Below are positions 42,156 to 43,305 of a stretch of DNA of 43,305 nt, piece by piece. The first letter of the stretch is position 1. The number at the start of each line of letters is the position of its first letter. The stretch is from an uncultured Eubacteriales bacterium. GTDB lineage: Bacteria > Bacillota > Clostridia > Oscillospirales > Oscillospiraceae. The stretch covers positions 1 to 43,305 of the forward strand of contig URDG01000023.1 of assembly GCA_900546515.1 (NCBI GenBank). Reading direction: 5' to 3'. The translations under genes and the position numbers were made by a program. A model generated the notes under the pieces. It was not told the DNA's origin. It searched no databases and saw nothing but the letters and a program-made list of their open reading frames with translations.

Positions 42156-42938
42156 ATGAACAGAGACATCCTTGTTTGCGTAAAGACGGTTCCGTCATCA
42201 TCCGATGTGCAGGTTGACAGCAATTTCTGCCTGCGCCGGGACAGTGCCGCTCTTGAGTGGAATCTTGCCGACGAATCCGCGCTTGAAGCGGCTCTCCGGC
42301 TGCGCGGCAGGGATGTCTCCGTTACTGTTCTGTCCATGGGGCCGCCCAAGGCCGCCGCTGTGCTCCAGCAGCTCTACGCGCGCGGCGCGGACAGGGTCAT
42401 TCTCCTGTCCGACCCTGCTCTCGCCGGTGCTGACACACGCGCAACGGCCGCCGCACTCGCACACGCCGCATGGTGGCTCGGCATGCCCGAGCTTATTCTC
42501 TGCGGCAGAAGAGCCATCGACGGCGAGACCTGTCAGATACCCGGTGAGCTTGCCGCCGCGCTCGGCTTCGCCTGCGTGTCAAACGTCGAGAGCATTGAGC
42601 ATGCGCCCGGCGGTCAGCTCGTGCTGCGCCGCCGGCTGGAGGACGGTATTGCCTCCGTCTCGGCGCAGCCGGGCCTCGTCGTGTCTCTGTGCGAATATTC
42701 ATATCCGCTGCGCCTGCCCGGAATAATGTCCATGCGGCGCAGCCTCAGCAAAAGCGTGGAGCTCATAACCGCCGGTGACATCGGTCTGCCGCCGGCGCAG
42801 TGCGGGTTCAAGGGCTCGCCTACACGCACGGTGAGTATGCAGAACCGCTACCCCGGTCTGCGCAGATGCACAAAAGAAACGGACGTTGAAAAAGGCGCCG
42901 CCGAGCTTGTCCGGCGCATCGGGGAGGTGCGGAAATGA
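42156..42938 (+). CDS. etfB: Electron transfer flavoprotein beta subunit (EtfB2)
   Basis: A 260-residue second EtfB. DILVCVKTVPSSS at the N-terminus, SALEAALRLRG and the pocket motif DGETCQIPGELA (122-133), which is further from the DGDTAQVGPQ pattern than EtfB1. It is clearly a paralogue, not a recent copy. No strong ribosome site is visible, though it starts 14 bases after the Fe-S gene. EtfA2 begins on its stop codon (ATGA). Confidence 0.88.
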   Translation: MNRDILVCVKTVPSSSDVQVDSNFCLRRDSAALEWNLADESALEAALRLRGRDVSVTVLSMGPPKAAAVLQQLYARGADRVILLSDPALAGADTRATAAALAHAAWWLGMPELILCGRRAIDGETCQIPGELAAALGFACVSNVESIEHAPGGQLVLRRRLEDGIASVSAQPGLVVSLCEYSYPLRLPGIMSMRRSLSKSVELITAGDIGLPPAQCGFKGSPTRTVSMQNRYPGLRRCTKETDVEKGAAELVRRIGEVRK

Positions 42939-43305
42939 GCGCATCCATTCTCGTCGTATGTCCTTTCGGTCTTGACGGCGGGCTCGTATCCCGTGCAAAG
43001 GCGATAGGCGCTTCCTGCAATGCGCCGCTGCATGTGCTGTGCCGCTGCGCGGAGCAGCAGCGCGCAGCGCTTTTCGGCGCAGAGCACCTGCACCTGCTGC
43101 CCGACGGATTTCATGCCGCGGATGACAGCAGCTTTGCCGCATGGCTTGCCGAGAGAATATATACCTGGGGCTGCAACATTATCCTCGCCCCTGCGGGGAT
43201 ACAGCTGAGAAACGTGATGCCAATGCTGGCATGGCGGCTCGGCGCAGGCCTCACGGCGGACTGCTCCATAATAGATATGGACGAAAACGGGCGGCTAATC
43301 CAGAC
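42935..43305 (+). CDS. etfA: Electron transfer flavoprotein alpha subunit (EtfA2), partial
   Basis: The first 123 codons of an open frame that runs off the right edge. It begins MSASILVVCPFGLDG and contains APAGIQLRNVMPMLAWRLGAGLTADCS, matching the N-terminal Etf alpha domain. It starts on the EtfB2 stop codon (ATGA), so it is translationally coupled. The FAD-binding half lies outside the window, so ferredoxin fusion or full function cannot be judged. Confidence 0.85.
   Translation, partial: MSASILVVCPFGLDGGLVSRAKAIGASCNAPLHVLCRCAEQQRAALFGAEHLHLLPDGFHAADDSSFAAWLAERIYTWGCNIILAPAGIQLRNVMPMLAWRLGAGLTADCSIIDMDENGRLIQ

Noticed and set aside
1..43305. CRISPR arrays, tRNA genes, insertion sequences, prophage genes
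   Set aside because: I looked for spaced repeats, cloverleaf tRNA segments and transposase or integrase motifs and saw none inside the window.

Overview
The window looks like a chromosomal segment from a GC-rich, spore-forming gut Clostridia, most likely an Oscillospiraceae relative. This is inferred from gene content and signals; no marker gene allows a species call. Supporting points are a SleB-type cortex hydrolase, a T-box in front of thrS, consensus sigma-A promoters (17-base spacers, AT-rich surrounds), strong GGAGG ribosome sites and frequent TTG/GTG starts, YesMN-type two-component regulators, and Etf/FAD oxidase clusters typical of anaerobic Firmicutes.

Region 1 (1-8500) is mostly housekeeping on the minus strand. 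Two tandem consensus promoters point off the left edge and probably drive a stable-RNA operon outside the window. Then come a zinc-ribbon membrane protein, a SleB-like hydrolase, thrS with a T-box leader, a P-type cation ATPase behind a yybP-ykoY (manganese) riboswitch, and ychF. Region 2 (8498-16474) is a minus-strand core block gdpP-rplI-dnaB-tilS-hpt-ftsH with one strong promoter upstream of gdpP and a terminator after ftsH. A plus-strand sugar nucleotidyltransferase (16555-17580) carries what looks like only the last domain of a phosphomannomutase.

Region 3 (17665-28810, minus strand) is a carbohydrate uptake and processing locus: YesM-like histidine kinase and YesN-like regulator (with a shortened receiver domain), two CUT1 permeases and a lipoprotein binding protein without a dedicated ATPase, a ThuA-like protein, a Gfo/Idh/MocA oxidoreductase, an FGGY kinase, a small membrane protein and a YesL-like protein.

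Region 4 (28877-43305, plus strand) contains two operons. The first encodes an aldose-1-epimerase-like protein, an FAD oxidoreductase, a GlcD-type FAD oxidase, EtfB, EtfA and a LarA-type racemase. The second encodes an L-fucose/arabinose isomerase-like protein, a class II aldolase, a PfkB kinase, a DUF4867-type protein, a second (AgpS-like) FAD oxidase, a GlcF-like iron-sulfur protein, a second EtfB and a second EtfA cut by the window end.

Read together, regions 3 and 4 suggest import of a sugar or glycoside, isomerisation, phosphorylation and aldol cleavage, with the resulting 2-hydroxy acid racemised and oxidised by two separate FAD-oxidase/Etf electron-transfer modules. The actual substrate cannot be read from the sequence. 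The double Etf/oxidase arrangement tied to a sugar-cleavage operon is the best candidate for an undescribed system here.
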